DNA of 62,584 nucleotides from DASQHW01 sp038209365. GTDB lineage: Bacteria; Actinomycetota; Acidimicrobiia; IMCC26256; PALSA-610. This document shows, one piece after another, positions 1 through 8,011 of the stretch (within the stretch, counting starts at the first letter, position 1; every line of letters begins with the position of its first letter). The notes beneath the pieces were generated by a model. The model made no database searches and was not told the origin of the DNA. It saw nothing but the letters and a program-made list of their open reading frames with translations. Location of the stretch: assembly GCA_038209365.1 (NCBI GenBank), contig JBBQXS010000024.1, positions 1 through 62,584 of the forward strand, read 5' to 3'. A program made the position numbers and the translations under genes.

Positions 1-111
1 GCGTGGCGCATCGAGTACAACACCTACCGACCGCACAGCGCCCTCGACGGTCTCACACCCGCCGAGAAGCGCGACGAGTGGATCACCGAACACCAACCAG
101 CACTCTCATGA
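1..111 (+). CDS. IS3-family transposase, C-terminal 36 residues (5' end outside window)
   Basis: The window opens inside an open frame ending at TGA 109-111. Its sequence, EYNTYRPHSALDGLTPAE, is the typical end of the DDE integrase core of IS3-type transposases: the NxxRPHxxL block followed by the TPxE tail. The catalytic residues lie upstream, outside the window, so activity cannot be judged. The stop is followed within about 30 bases by what looks like the element's terminal repeat. Confidence 0.8.
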   Translation, partial: AWRIEYNTYRPHSALDGLTPAEKRDEWITEHQPALS

Positions 112-141
112 CTGCTGGACCACCAAACGGGGTCCCGTCAA
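112..141 (+). repeat. Probable right end of the IS3-type element
   Basis: Directly after the transposase stop comes TGGACCACCAAACGGGGTCC, which contains a short GGACC/GGTCC self-complement of the kind seen at ends of IS3-group elements. The left end is outside the window, so neither the inverted repeat nor a target duplication can be confirmed. Confidence 0.4.
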
Positions 142-209
142 CCCAATGCCGCGACCTGTAACACGAGTTGTCGGCGAACGACGCGACCGCGTAGAACCAA
201 CTCGTAGGT

Positions 210-1349
210 TTAGGCGTTGAGCGCGCCCGCGATGATGTCACCGATGGCTTCGTGCTCCGTGAGGAACCCATCGTGGCCCGCTATCGAATGCACGACTTCC
301 ACGCCCTTGTTGCGCGGGATGAGGTCGGCAAGCTCGTGCTGCAAACGCAGCGGATACAAGCGGTCGCTCGAGATTCCCGCGATCGTCACGTCGGCGGTCA
401 CGCGTCCAAGCGCCTCGGACACGCCGCCGCGCCCGCGCCCGACGTCGTGGTGGTTCATCGCACGCGTCAAGACGATGTAGCTGTTGGCGTCGAAGCGTCG
501 CGCCAGCTTGTCGCCGTGATACTCGAGATACGACTCGACGGTGTAGAGGCCGCCTTCGAACGGGTGCTCGTCGTTCTGGTGACCGCGGTTGAACCGCTGC
601 TGGAGCTCGAGCTCGGAGCGATAGCTGACCTGACCAACACCGCGAGCGATCGACATGCCGCGCCACGGTCCTTCCACGAGGTCGTAGTAATCACCACCGT
701 GGAAGTGGGAATCGGCTTCGATGGCTCGGATCTGCAACGAGCACAGCGCGATCTCTTCGGCCGTCGCCGCCGCGCCGCAGGCGATGACGACCGCCCGCGG
801 CGCCCGGTCCGGGTACCTGACCACCCATTCGAGTGCACGCTGGCCCCCCATCGAGCCGCCGATCACGCCGGCCCACTGCTCGATGCCGAGTGCGTCGGTG
901 AGCGCGGCCTCGACGTCCACCTGGTCGCGGATCGTGACAACGGGGAAGCGCGATCCGTACGGTCTCCCGCTCGAAGGATCGAGCGACGAGGGCCCTGTGG
1001 TGCCCTGACAACCGCCGAGCACGTTCGGGCACACGACGAAGAAGCGATCGGTGTCGATCGCTCGGCCGGAACCCACCAAGGCGTCCCACCAGCCGAGGCC
1101 CGGGTGACCGGGTTCGACCGGGCCGGCCGAGTGACTGTCTCCGGTCAGCGCGTGGCACAGGAGCACCGCGTTGTCGCGCGCCGGTGAGAGCGCCCCCCAG
1201 GTCTCGTAGGCGACCGTGATCGCCGACAACGTCGCGCCCGCGCGCAACGCGAACTGGCGATCGTCGAACACTGTCACGAACCGCCGGCGCCCCGGCGGAT
1301 CGCCGGGGCGCCACGCACCGGTGACGGGAATCGGTTCCTCGTCGGTCAC
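210..1349 (-). CDS. metX: Homoserine O-acetyltransferase MetX
   Basis: This 379-residue alpha/beta hydrolase has the normal family length. It transfers an acetyl group from acetyl-CoA to homoserine, giving the substrate for the sulfhydrylase encoded just upstream. The nucleophile elbow GGSMGG carries Ser166. Asp329 (ISSDRLYP) and His359 (AGHDGFLTEH) complete the triad, and TIRDQV near residue 140 is typical of MetX. The start is GTG with little Shine-Dalgarno sequence. It lies 20 bases behind metY, so the two are probably co-transcribed. A succinyl rather than acetyl donor cannot be excluded by eye. Confidence 0.93.
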   Translation of the reverse strand: MTDEEPIPVTGAWRPGDPPGRRRFVTVFDDRQFALRAGATLSAITVAYETWGALSPARDNAVLLCHALTGDSHSAGPVEPGHPGLGWWDALVGSGRAIDTDRFFVVCPNVLGGCQGTTGPSSLDPSSGRPYGSRFPVVTIRDQVDVEAALTDALGIEQWAGVIGGSMGGQRALEWVVRYPDRAPRAVVIACGAAATAEEIALCSLQIRAIEADSHFHGGDYYDLVEGPWRGMSIARGVGQVSYRSELELQQRFNRGHQNDEHPFEGGLYTVESYLEYHGDKLARRFDANSYIVLTRAMNHHDVGRGRGGVSEALGRVTADVTIAGISSDRLYPLRLQHELADLIPRNKGVEVVHSIAGHDGFLTEHEAIGDIIAGALNA

Positions 1350-1369
1350 GAGGTCACACGGTCACGGGG

Positions 1370-2677
1370 TCAGGACGACTTGGCAGCGCGGAGCCCGGCG
1401 TCGAGGTCGGCGAGGATGTCGTCGAGGGTCTCGATGCCGACGGACAACCGCACCAGGCCGGGCGTCACGCCCGTGGTCGCCTGCTCGTTCACTTCGAGCT
1501 GGCTGTGCGTCGTGCTCGCGGGATGAATGGCGAGGCTGCGCACGTCGCCGACATTCGCGAGATGACTGAACAGCTCGAGGCTGTCGATGAAGTTGCGACC
1601 GGCGTCGACCCCACCTTTGAGCTCGAACGCGATGATCGCACCCTGACCGTTGGGCAGGTACTTCTGCGCGCGGTCGTACCACTTGCTCGATGTCAACCCC
1701 GGGTACGTCACCCACGAAACCTCGTCGCGACCCTCGAGCCACTTGGCAACCGCGAGAGCGTTCTGGGAGTGACGCTCCATACGGAGACTCAGTGTCTGCA
1801 GACCCTGGAGGAACAAGAAACTGTTGAACGGCGAGATTGCCGCGCCCAGGTCACGCTGGTACTGCAACCTGCACTTCAAGACGTACATGGCCGGCCGCAA
1901 CTCGGGCGGCAGCTCCGCAAACACGAGGCCGTGGTAGCTCGGGTCGGGCTCGGTGAAGCCGGGGAACCGGCCACTGCCCGGATAGTCGAAGTTGCCGCTG
2001 TCGACGATCACGCCGCCGATCGAGGTGCCGTGACCGCCGATGAACTTCGTTGCGCTGTGCACAACGACATCGGTGCCGTAGCGCATCGGCTGTAGCAATG
2101 CCGGGCTCGGGAGCGTGTTGTCGATGACGAGGGGGATGTTGTTGTCGTGCGCGACCTTTGACACACCTTCGAAGTCGAAGATGTCGCCCTTCGGGTTGCC
2201 GATGCTCTCACCGTAGAAGGCCTTGGTATTGGGCTTGATCGCCTTCCGCCATGCGTCCAGATCGTCCGGGTCGTCGATGAACGAGACTTCGACGCCGAGC
2301 TTCGGAAAGGTGTAGTGCAGCTGGTTGTACGTGCCGCCGTACAACGACGCGCTCGAGACGATGTGGCCGCCGTTCTCGGCGAGATTCAGCAGCGCGATGG
2401 TCTGCGCGGCCTGTCCGCTGGCCGTCGCCAACGCGCCCACACCACCTTCGAGGGCAGTCATGCGCTGCTCGAACGCGTCCTGGGTGGGGTTCATGATCCG
2501 CGAATAGTTCATGCCGAGCTCTTCCAGCCCGAACAGCGCCGCCGCGTGCGCCGTGTCCCGGAACACGAACGAGGTCGTCTGATAGATCGGCGTGACGCGT
2601 GCACCCGTCGCCGGGTCGGGCTCCGCACCGGCGTGGACGAGTCGGGTCTCGAGACCCCAGGCGTCGTTGTTCGGCAT
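1370..2677 (-). CDS. metY: O-acetylhomoserine sulfhydrylase (Cys/Met metabolism PLP enzyme)
   Basis: A 435-residue PLP enzyme of the Cys/Met metabolism family that makes homocysteine from O-acetylhomoserine and sulfide. The PLP lysine is in VVHSATKFIGGHG (about residue 211), and YSRIMNPT near residue 60 is the family signature. I chose the second ATG (2677) because AAAGGA lies 9 bases before it; the first ATG (2686) overlaps that Shine-Dalgarno sequence. It is first in a metY-metX pair. A possible folded leader lies about 50 bases upstream. A cystathionine-synthase-type activity is a less likely alternative, given the long insertions typical of MetY and the metX neighbour. Confidence 0.92.
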   Translation of the reverse strand: MPNNDAWGLETRLVHAGAEPDPATGARVTPIYQTTSFVFRDTAHAAALFGLEELGMNYSRIMNPTQDAFEQRMTALEGGVGALATASGQAAQTIALLNLAENGGHIVSSASLYGGTYNQLHYTFPKLGVEVSFIDDPDDLDAWRKAIKPNTKAFYGESIGNPKGDIFDFEGVSKVAHDNNIPLVIDNTLPSPALLQPMRYGTDVVVHSATKFIGGHGTSIGGVIVDSGNFDYPGSGRFPGFTEPDPSYHGLVFAELPPELRPAMYVLKCRLQYQRDLGAAISPFNSFLFLQGLQTLSLRMERHSQNALAVAKWLEGRDEVSWVTYPGLTSSKWYDRAQKYLPNGQGAIIAFELKGGVDAGRNFIDSLELFSHLANVGDVRSLAIHPASTTHSQLEVNEQATTGVTPGLVRLSVGIETLDDILADLDAGLRAAKSS

Positions 2678-2726
2678 GCTTCGCATCCTTTCCGCGGGGA
2701 AGCACAGTCGCGGCCGTCACCGTAGG

Positions 2727-2757
2727 ACCCGAATCCCGACGAGTCCAGTAGGGATTT
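2727..2757 (-). promoter_or_regulatory. Possible H-type pseudoknot in the metY leader
   Basis: Read on the minus strand, the arms run AATCCC, GGACTC, GGGATT, GGGTCC. AATCCC pairs with GGGATT and GGACTC pairs with GGGTCC (one G-U), an interleaved order that makes a compact pseudoknot. It lies 50-80 bases before the metY start. It does not match any SAM riboswitch consensus I know, and 6-bp arms can arise by chance. On the plus strand the same repeat followed by TTTTT also resembles a weak terminator. Confidence 0.25.
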
Positions 2758-2782
2758 TTCGTCGTGGGGTACCTTCATTGCT

Positions 2783-4171
2783 GTGCATCGCCGACCTCGC
2801 TGGCTCCTCGTGCTCGCCGGCCTTGCGTTCGCGATGGGTGCATGTGTCGTCCCGCCGCCGAACGCACCCGCGCAGTTCGCCGATCGCCAGACCGACCCCG
2901 TCGTGCTCACCGGTGCGCAGGTGCCCGCGCTCGCGAACGTCCCCGTGCGCGATGTCGTCGCCTTCAGGTACGCGGGCGGCACGTGGGTGCAGCTGCCGGT
3001 ACAGATCGACGAGCGCAAGACCGTCGAGCTGAACACCGTCTACCACAAGCCGGCGAACACCACGAACCCCGTGAGCGTGAGCGTGTACGCCGACGCGAAC
3101 ACTTGGACGGGCGCGGCCGATGGCCTGCTCGGGTCGGCGGACGAGATCGTGTTCATGGCCGCGGACACGGGTGGCGCGGCTCCGGCCGGCGCCGCAGAGC
3201 CGGCCGGCGTCGTGCACGCCAGCGGCGTTCGGTTGAAGGTGACCGATCCCCGTAACGCGCACGTCGCGTATGCGTACCTGTTTCGTCGCTCCGGAACGAG
3301 CCTCGACCCGTCGGCCGGCCGCAGATACGTGCAGTACGACTTCGTCCTGACATCGGGTGCGTACAAGACGACGTACAGGTTCGATGACGGGCCGAATCCC
3401 GAATCGTCGAAGGTGACGACGAGCTTCTATACGCGCACGTTCCACGACCGTTGGCTGGACGACGGCTTGGCAATCACCGCGGGCGGGTCGAACGGCGCCG
3501 ACATCGTCGACCGGCACAAGGAGCTTCTCGGCCCCGGGAACTGCGCGCGGAGCGAGGACACCTTCGACGACGCCGAAGGGGCGTTCATCGCGAACATCAA
3601 CGGACCGGTCCGAGCGATCCGCAGCTATATCGGGGCCAACAGCGGGCCGTACACGGAGCGTACCGAGATCTTCTACGCACAGCGCGAGGACAACGTCACC
3701 GACCTCCGCGTGCACGCGATCCCGGGCCCGGTCGACTTCTTCGACTACAGCGACGCCGCCCGGTCGATGCAGTACTCGAACAACCACAACCCTGCCCCGG
3801 TGGAGATCGACGGGACGCCGGACACGCTGCAGAGCGCCGCGCCGTCGTGGGAGAAGGTCGACGGGCCACAGGGCGCGCTCACCCATGTGTGGTCCCTCGC
3901 GACCGACGTGTCGCCGGCACCGAGCACGAGGTTGTACTACGAGGACAACGACACGAACCCCGTGACCCAGTGCACCGGTGACGCCCAAGCGCTCGGGTCC
4001 AGCGGATTCTGGATCAACGGGACATTGCCGAACACCGACCCCCATGCAGGCCCCGCATCGAACCTGCGCGGCACCCGGACAATGTTCTACGAGACGCCCG
4101 GACGGTCACAGTTCGACGCGCAACGACACGCCGATCAGGTCGCCGCGCCGCTGGTCGCGTCGGTGGGCTGA
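2783..4171 (+). CDS. Secreted lipoprotein of unknown function
   Basis: A 462-residue protein with a classic lipoprotein signal: RR near the N-terminus, a hydrophobic run (LLVLAGLAFAMGA), then Cys21 followed by VVPPP. It should be lipid-anchored on the outer face of the membrane. The mature part looks beta-rich, with many Tyr, Asp and Thr and few charged helices. I recognise no catalytic motif or family. GTG start; the gene is divergent from metY and shares a 105-base region with it. No partner gene follows on this strand; the next feature is the candidate small RNA at 4254. Confidence 0.75.
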   Translation: MHRRPRWLLVLAGLAFAMGACVVPPPNAPAQFADRQTDPVVLTGAQVPALANVPVRDVVAFRYAGGTWVQLPVQIDERKTVELNTVYHKPANTTNPVSVSVYADANTWTGAADGLLGSADEIVFMAADTGGAAPAGAAEPAGVVHASGVRLKVTDPRNAHVAYAYLFRRSGTSLDPSAGRRYVQYDFVLTSGAYKTTYRFDDGPNPESSKVTTSFYTRTFHDRWLDDGLAITAGGSNGADIVDRHKELLGPGNCARSEDTFDDAEGAFIANINGPVRAIRSYIGANSGPYTERTEIFYAQREDNVTDLRVHAIPGPVDFFDYSDAARSMQYSNNHNPAPVEIDGTPDTLQSAAPSWEKVDGPQGALTHVWSLATDVSPAPSTRLYYEDNDTNPVTQCTGDAQALGSSGFWINGTLPNTDPHAGPASNLRGTRTMFYETPGRSQFDAQRHADQVAAPLVASVG

Positions 4172-4222
4172 GGCGCGCCGCACCGTCTCCGAAACACGGC
4201 CCAGAAATTTCTTGTCGCGTGT

Positions 4223-4248
4223 GTTTGTCGTCCGCGCCCGTCGGGTAG
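4223..4248 (+). promoter_or_regulatory. SigF/SigB-type promoter for the small RNA
   Basis: GTTT (4223-4226), a 16-base spacer, then GGGTAG (4243-4248) followed by CG. This matches the GTTT/GGGTA promoter class of actinobacterial SigF/SigB-type factors. The same elements with the same spacing occur at 9281, 33565 and (minus strand) 33006. The next gene (4397-5977) lies on the opposite strand, so the transcript would be the RNA at 4254-4370. Confidence 0.7.
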
Positions 4249-4253
4249 CGAGG

Positions 4254-4370
4254 GGGTGGGTCCGAGACGCCGCCCCCCGCACGGCGTGCTTGGTCCCCCT
4301 GCAGCACCGGTTCGGGAACGCCGAGGATCGCCGCCCGGCCTCGGCGTTCCCTCCGGTGCCTCTTCTTTTT
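4254..4370 (+). ncRNA. Candidate 6C-type small RNA
   Basis: After the promoter comes a G-rich start, then a hairpin ACGCCG/CGGCGT (4267-4287) whose loop begins with six C (4273-4278). A second short hairpin (GCT/AGC, 4288-4305) holds a CCCCC loop (4295-4299). A long terminator helix with a T-tract ends at 4370. Two C-rich loops ahead of a terminator is the layout of the actinobacterial 6C RNA family. The predicted length is about 117 nt. The family call is from memory of the architecture, not from a covariance search. Alternatively the hairpins could be only the 3' end of the lipoprotein transcript, but the promoter directly in front argues for an independent RNA. Confidence 0.65.
4304..4370 (+). 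terminator. Intrinsic terminator of the small RNA (and perhaps the lipoprotein gene)
   Basis: Two nested perfect arms, GCACCGG/CCGGTGC (4304-4310, 4353-4359) and GGGAACGCCGAGG/CCTCGGCGTTCCC (4314-4326, 4339-4351), are followed by CTCTTCTTTTT. This is an unusually long and stable helix with a real U-tract, rare in such GC-rich DNA. It would also block read-through into the convergent oxidoreductase gene. Confidence 0.85.
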
Positions 4371-4396
4371 CCAGCGCTTTTCCGCGTGGTCGCCGC

Positions 4397-5977
4397 TCAA
4401 TGCAGCGCGCGGCGCGCGACCCTGCGCACACGGTCGTGGGCGACCGCCGCTCGGGCGGCGTTGGAGCCGCACGCGCCGTGCACACCCCCGCCGGGATGGG
4501 CGCTCGCCGACGCCAGGTAGAGACCGCGGATCGGCGTCTCCGGGCGCCCGAGGCCGGGCGTCGGCCGGAACACGAGCTGCTGGTACAGCTGGGCGGTCCC
4601 GCCGTTGATCGCGCCGCCGACGAGGTTGGGATCGCGATGTTGCAGGTCGCTCGGCGCCATCACGTGCCGCCCCCTGATCGTCGCGCCGAATCCTGGCGCG
4701 AGCTGTTCGATCCGAGCCTGCACGCGGTCCGCGAGACGTTGCTTCGCATCGCCGTCCAACACGTCGGGGAGCTCGCCCGCGGCATCGCCCTTGATCTCGC
4801 GAGGCAGGTGAACGTAGGCCCACAGGGTCTCGCATCCCGCAGGAGCACGGGTCGGGTCCGTCATCGACTGCTGGCCCACGAGCACGAACGGACGGTCCGG
4901 GATGAGCCCCCGTGCGATCTGCGCGCGCGACTCGGTGAGTGCGTCCATGCTTTCGACGAGGTGCAGCGTGCCCGCCCGGCGCGCCTGCGGCGCGGTCCAC
5001 GGCACTGCGCCGTTCAGCGTCCAGTCCACCTTGAACACCGACTGGTCCCATGCGAAGCGGCGCAGGTCGTCACGCACGCGTGACGGAATGTGCTCCTTGC
5101 CGACGAGGTCGAGGAAAAGGCGCGGCGCGTCGACGTCGGCGAGCACGGCTCGTGTCGCGACAATGTCGTCGCCTCGCGTGCGCACGCCGACCGCTCGACC
5201 GTTGCGCACGATGACACTGTCCACGGGCGCGTTGCACTCCAGTCGCCCGCCCTTCGCGTAGAGGCGAGCCACGAGCGCATCGGTGAGCCGCCCGGCGCCG
5301 CCTTCCGGGACCGGCCAGCCGATGTCCTGTCCGAGGCTGCACAAGATCCACCCGAAGAATCCGCTCAACACGTCCCCGGGAGCGAGGTCGGCGTGCAGGG
5401 CCGAGCCCGCGAACAGGCGGCGGGCCTGCTCGGAGCCGAACTCTTCGGTGACGAGCCGTTGCACCGGGAGCAAGGCGAAGCGCGCGAAGCGGATCGGCCC
5501 CTCGCGCCGGGTCGCGAGGGCGAGCTTCGCGGTCGCACGCAGCGGCGGGATCGGCGTGAACAGGCCATCGAGCAGACCACTGCGCATCCGTTGCCAGCGG
5601 GCGAACAGCTGGCGCCACGCTTCACCGTCGCCGGGGTGGAACGCGTCGAGCGACGCCGCCGTTTCGTCGAGATCCATGGAGATGACGGGACACGAGCCGT
5701 CGGGCGCCGGATGCGCGAGCACGAGTGGCGCGCGGCACCAACGCAAGCCGTGCTGCTCGAGGCCGAGACGGTTGATCACGGGGGACGCGGCCGCGAGTGG
5801 ATAGAACGCGCTGAACACGTCGTTGACGAAGCCTGGCTCGATCAGCTCGGCGGAACGGACTGCACCGCCGGCCGTCGGCGCGGCTTCGCACACGAGGACG
5901 TCCCAACCGCGGTCGGCAAGCAAGTTCGCGGCGACGAGACCATTCGGTCCCGCACCGATGACTATCGCGTCCGGCAT
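4397..5977 (-). CDS. FAD-dependent oxidoreductase of the phytoene desaturase-like (CrtI/PYROXD2) family
   Basis: A 526-residue flavoprotein. The N-terminal dinucleotide-binding motif is IVIGAGPNGLVAANLLADRG (residues 5-24), with an Asp/Glu-type end of strand 2 (VCEAAPTAGG). The C-terminal FAD signature HPGGGVHGACGSNAA lies near residue 500. Family members desaturate or oxidise isoprenoids and other hydrophobic substrates; no carotenoid genes are nearby, so the substrate is unknown. It starts 22 bases behind the SRPBCC gene, in the same direction, so the two probably form one transcript and the SRPBCC protein may handle the same hydrophobic ligand. That link is inference. Confidence 0.88.
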   Translation of the reverse strand: MPDAIVIGAGPNGLVAANLLADRGWDVLVCEAAPTAGGAVRSAELIEPGFVNDVFSAFYPLAAASPVINRLGLEQHGLRWCRAPLVLAHPAPDGSCPVISMDLDETAASLDAFHPGDGEAWRQLFARWQRMRSGLLDGLFTPIPPLRATAKLALATRREGPIRFARFALLPVQRLVTEEFGSEQARRLFAGSALHADLAPGDVLSGFFGWILCSLGQDIGWPVPEGGAGRLTDALVARLYAKGGRLECNAPVDSVIVRNGRAVGVRTRGDDIVATRAVLADVDAPRLFLDLVGKEHIPSRVRDDLRRFAWDQSVFKVDWTLNGAVPWTAPQARRAGTLHLVESMDALTESRAQIARGLIPDRPFVLVGQQSMTDPTRAPAGCETLWAYVHLPREIKGDAAGELPDVLDGDAKQRLADRVQARIEQLAPGFGATIRGRHVMAPSDLQHRDPNLVGGAINGGTAQLYQQLVFRPTPGLGRPETPIRGLYLASASAHPGGGVHGACGSNAARAAVAHDRVRRVARRALH

Positions 5978-5999
5978 GTGATCCCGCGGAGATGACTGC

Positions 6000-6449
6000 T
6001 CAGCGGCTCCCGGCGCGCGATGCTACGAGGCGACGAAGTCGTCGCAGCGAAACCGCGTTGCGGGCGGAGATCGCCGCCGACCTGATCGGCCGGCGGACCC
6101 ACGACGCGGGCCCTCGCGTGAGGTCCTCGGTCATCACGACCCTGGTCCTGCGTCCACGCCGCCTCGGCTTCAAGTCGATCGCGACCTTGCCCACTCCCAC
6201 CGGCCTGATACGCACCTCCAAGACGATCCTGCGGTTCTGTCTCTTCTCGAGAAGCTTCGTGGAGTCGTTGAGTGTCGCCGCACCCGCGCCGACCTTGTGG
6301 TGGAACCGGGCACCGGTGCGCGGCCACTTGCGGTCGACTCCTCGCAGCTGTTTCGCGCCGACCACCCACTGCGGGTACGCGCTCGGGTCCAGCAGGACTT
6401 CGTAGACCTTCTCGGGCGGTGCGTCGATCACGATCTCGTTGCGAGCCAT
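6000..6449 (-). CDS. SRPBCC (START-like) ligand-binding domain protein
   Basis: 149 residues. The start MARNEIVIDAPPEKVYEVL and the following DPSAYPQWV segment are typical of the polyketide cyclase/SRPBCC fold, whose helix-grip cavity binds hydrophobic ligands. The C-terminus is unusually basic (RRLRRLVASRAGSR). It is divergent from the ligase gene and overlaps nothing. The start is the ATG at 6449; longer frames upstream run through the divergent promoter region. It is co-directional with, and probably co-transcribed with, the FAD oxidoreductase downstream. Confidence 0.85.
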   Translation of the reverse strand: MARNEIVIDAPPEKVYEVLLDPSAYPQWVVGAKQLRGVDRKWPRTGARFHHKVGAGAATLNDSTKLLEKRQNRRIVLEVRIRPVGVGKVAIDLKPRRRGRRTRVVMTEDLTRGPASWVRRPIRSAAISARNAVSLRRLRRLVASRAGSR

Positions 6450-6463
6450 GGCGTTCGGGGTAC
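6438..6463 (+). promoter_or_regulatory. Weak SigF/SigB-like promoter candidate ahead of the ligase gene
   Basis: GTTG (6438-6441), 16 bases, GGGTAC (6458-6463). The spacing equals that of the four strong sites in this window, but there is one mismatch in each box. The -35 half lies inside the start of the divergent SRPBCC gene. A second GGGTAC at 6471 has no good partner. Confidence 0.3.
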
Positions 6464-6490
6464 CCGTGGCGGGTACGTTGCACGCATCGT

Positions 6491-6562
6491 GCGAAGCGAA
6501 GGAGCCGTGTAACCGTGCGGATGCAGCGGAGCCAAGGATGGCGAAGCGAAGGAGCCGTGTAA
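6491..6562 (+). repeat. 22-bp exact direct repeat that duplicates the ligase ribosome-binding site
   Basis: An identical 22-base segment occurs at 6491-6512 and 6541-6562, exactly 50 bases apart. Each copy contains GCGAAGGAGCC. In the second copy AAGGAG sits 7 bases before the ligase ATG (6562). In the first copy the same Shine-Dalgarno sequence is followed by AACCG rather than ATG. It looks like a recent local duplication of the leader. Confidence 0.85.
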
Positions 6563-8007
6563 TGGCGCGCCGGCGCGGTCTCGAGGAGTACGAACGCAAG
6601 CGCGATTTCGCGGCGACACCGGAGCCCCCGGCGCGCAAAGCACGGGCAACGCGGAAAAAGACTGCGCCTCGTTTCGTCGTGCAGGAGCACCACGCACGCG
6701 CGCTGCATTGGGATCTCCGCCTCGAACACGACGGCGTGCTCGCGTCGTGGGCCGTCCCAAAGGGCATTCCGATCGACCCGAAGCGCAACCATCTCGCGGT
6801 GCGCACCGAAGACCATCCGATGGAGTACCTCACGTTCGAGGGCGACATCCCCGAAGGCGAGTACGGCGGCGGCTCGATGCGCCTTTGGGACACAGGGACG
6901 TACGAGACATACAAGTGGGACGACCGCGAGGTGATGATCACGTTGCACGGTGAGCGTGTGCAAGGCCGGTACGTGCTGTTCCGCACACGCGGAGACCAAT
7001 GGATGATTCACCGCATGGATCCGCCGCAGGATCCCGAGGGTTCGGATCCGCCGGAAGACCTTCGACCAATGCAGGCGACGCTCGCCAAGACGCCACCGAA
7101 GGGCGACGGCTGGGCGTGGGAGCTCAAGTGGGACGGCATCCGCGCGCTCGGCTACGTCGACGGCGGCCGCCTCCGCCTGTTCACGCGCAACGGCAACGAA
7201 GTGACCCAACGTTATCCCGAATTGCGCAAGCTCGGCGAGGCGCTCGGCGCGCGACAGGCCGTGCTCGACGGTGAGATCGTCACGTTCGACGACGCCGGGC
7301 GCCCGAGCTTCGAGCGTTTGCAGAGACGCATGCACGTGCAGAACGACTCGTCGATCCGTCGCCTGGTCAGCGAGGTCCCCGTCGTCTACGTGTTGTTCGA
7401 TCTCGTGTGGTGCGACCGGCACTCGACGATGGAGCTTCCGTACGAGCAACGGCGCGCGCAGCTGACCGATCTCGGGCTGACCGGACCGTCGTGGCAGACG
7501 CCACCGCACGAGGTCGGCGACGGCCACGCGACGCTCGAGGTCAGCAAACAGTTCGGGCTCGAGGGTGTGGTGGCCAAACGGCTCGATTCTCGCTACGAGC
7601 CCGGTCGTCGCTCTCGCGCCTGGCTGAAGGTGAAGCACACACTGCGGCAGGAGTTCGTGGTCGGTGGTTGGCAGCCCGGCGAGGGCGGCCGCACCGGCAG
7701 CATCGGCTCGCTGCTCGTCGGCTACTACGACGACGAAGGTCGCCTGCACTACGCGGGCAAGGTGGGGAGCGGACTGTCGGGTCCCTACATCGCCGAGCTC
7801 ACGCGCCTCTTCGACCAGTGCGCGCGTGACACGAGCCCCTTCGACGACGGCAAGCCGCCGAAGGGAGTGCGCTTCGTGCAACCCGTACTCGTGGTCGAGG
7901 TGAAGTTCACCGAATGGACGTCGAGCGGGATGATCCGCCAGCCGACGTTCTTGGGCGTGCGTCCGGACAAGACGCCGCGTGAGGTGGTGCGCGAGGTCGC
8001 GATCTGA
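6562..8007 (+). CDS. ligD: LigD-type protein: 3'-phosphoesterase domain fused to ATP-dependent DNA ligase, no polymerase domain
   Basis: 481 residues. Residues 35-155 form the LigD phosphoesterase domain, with the metal site pattern QEHHARALHWDLRLE (His43, His49, Asp51, Arg53) and His85. Residues 170-481 form the ATP-dependent ligase: motif I ELKWDGIRA puts the AMP-accepting Lys at 189, and GVVAKR and WLKVKH are later ligase motifs. This is the non-homologous end-joining ligase, but the polymerase/primase domain is missing and no ku gene is in the window. The start is fixed by AAGGAG 7 bases before ATG 6562. It converges with the DUF72 gene, 4 bases between stops. Confidence 0.92.
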   Translation: MARRRGLEEYERKRDFAATPEPPARKARATRKKTAPRFVVQEHHARALHWDLRLEHDGVLASWAVPKGIPIDPKRNHLAVRTEDHPMEYLTFEGDIPEGEYGGGSMRLWDTGTYETYKWDDREVMITLHGERVQGRYVLFRTRGDQWMIHRMDPPQDPEGSDPPEDLRPMQATLAKTPPKGDGWAWELKWDGIRALGYVDGGRLRLFTRNGNEVTQRYPELRKLGEALGARQAVLDGEIVTFDDAGRPSFERLQRRMHVQNDSSIRRLVSEVPVVYVLFDLVWCDRHSTMELPYEQRRAQLTDLGLTGPSWQTPPHEVGDGHATLEVSKQFGLEGVVAKRLDSRYEPGRRSRAWLKVKHTLRQEFVVGGWQPGEGGRTGSIGSLLVGYYDDEGRLHYAGKVGSGLSGPYIAELTRLFDQCARDTSPFDDGKPPKGVRFVQPVLVVEVKFTEWTSSGMIRQPTFLGVRPDKTPREVVREVAI

Positions 8008-8011
8008 GCGG

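Noticed and set aside
2687..2782. SAM-IV or SAM-I riboswitch before metY
   Set aside because: The region is too short and lacks the conserved cores of these classes; only a small possible pseudoknot is present.
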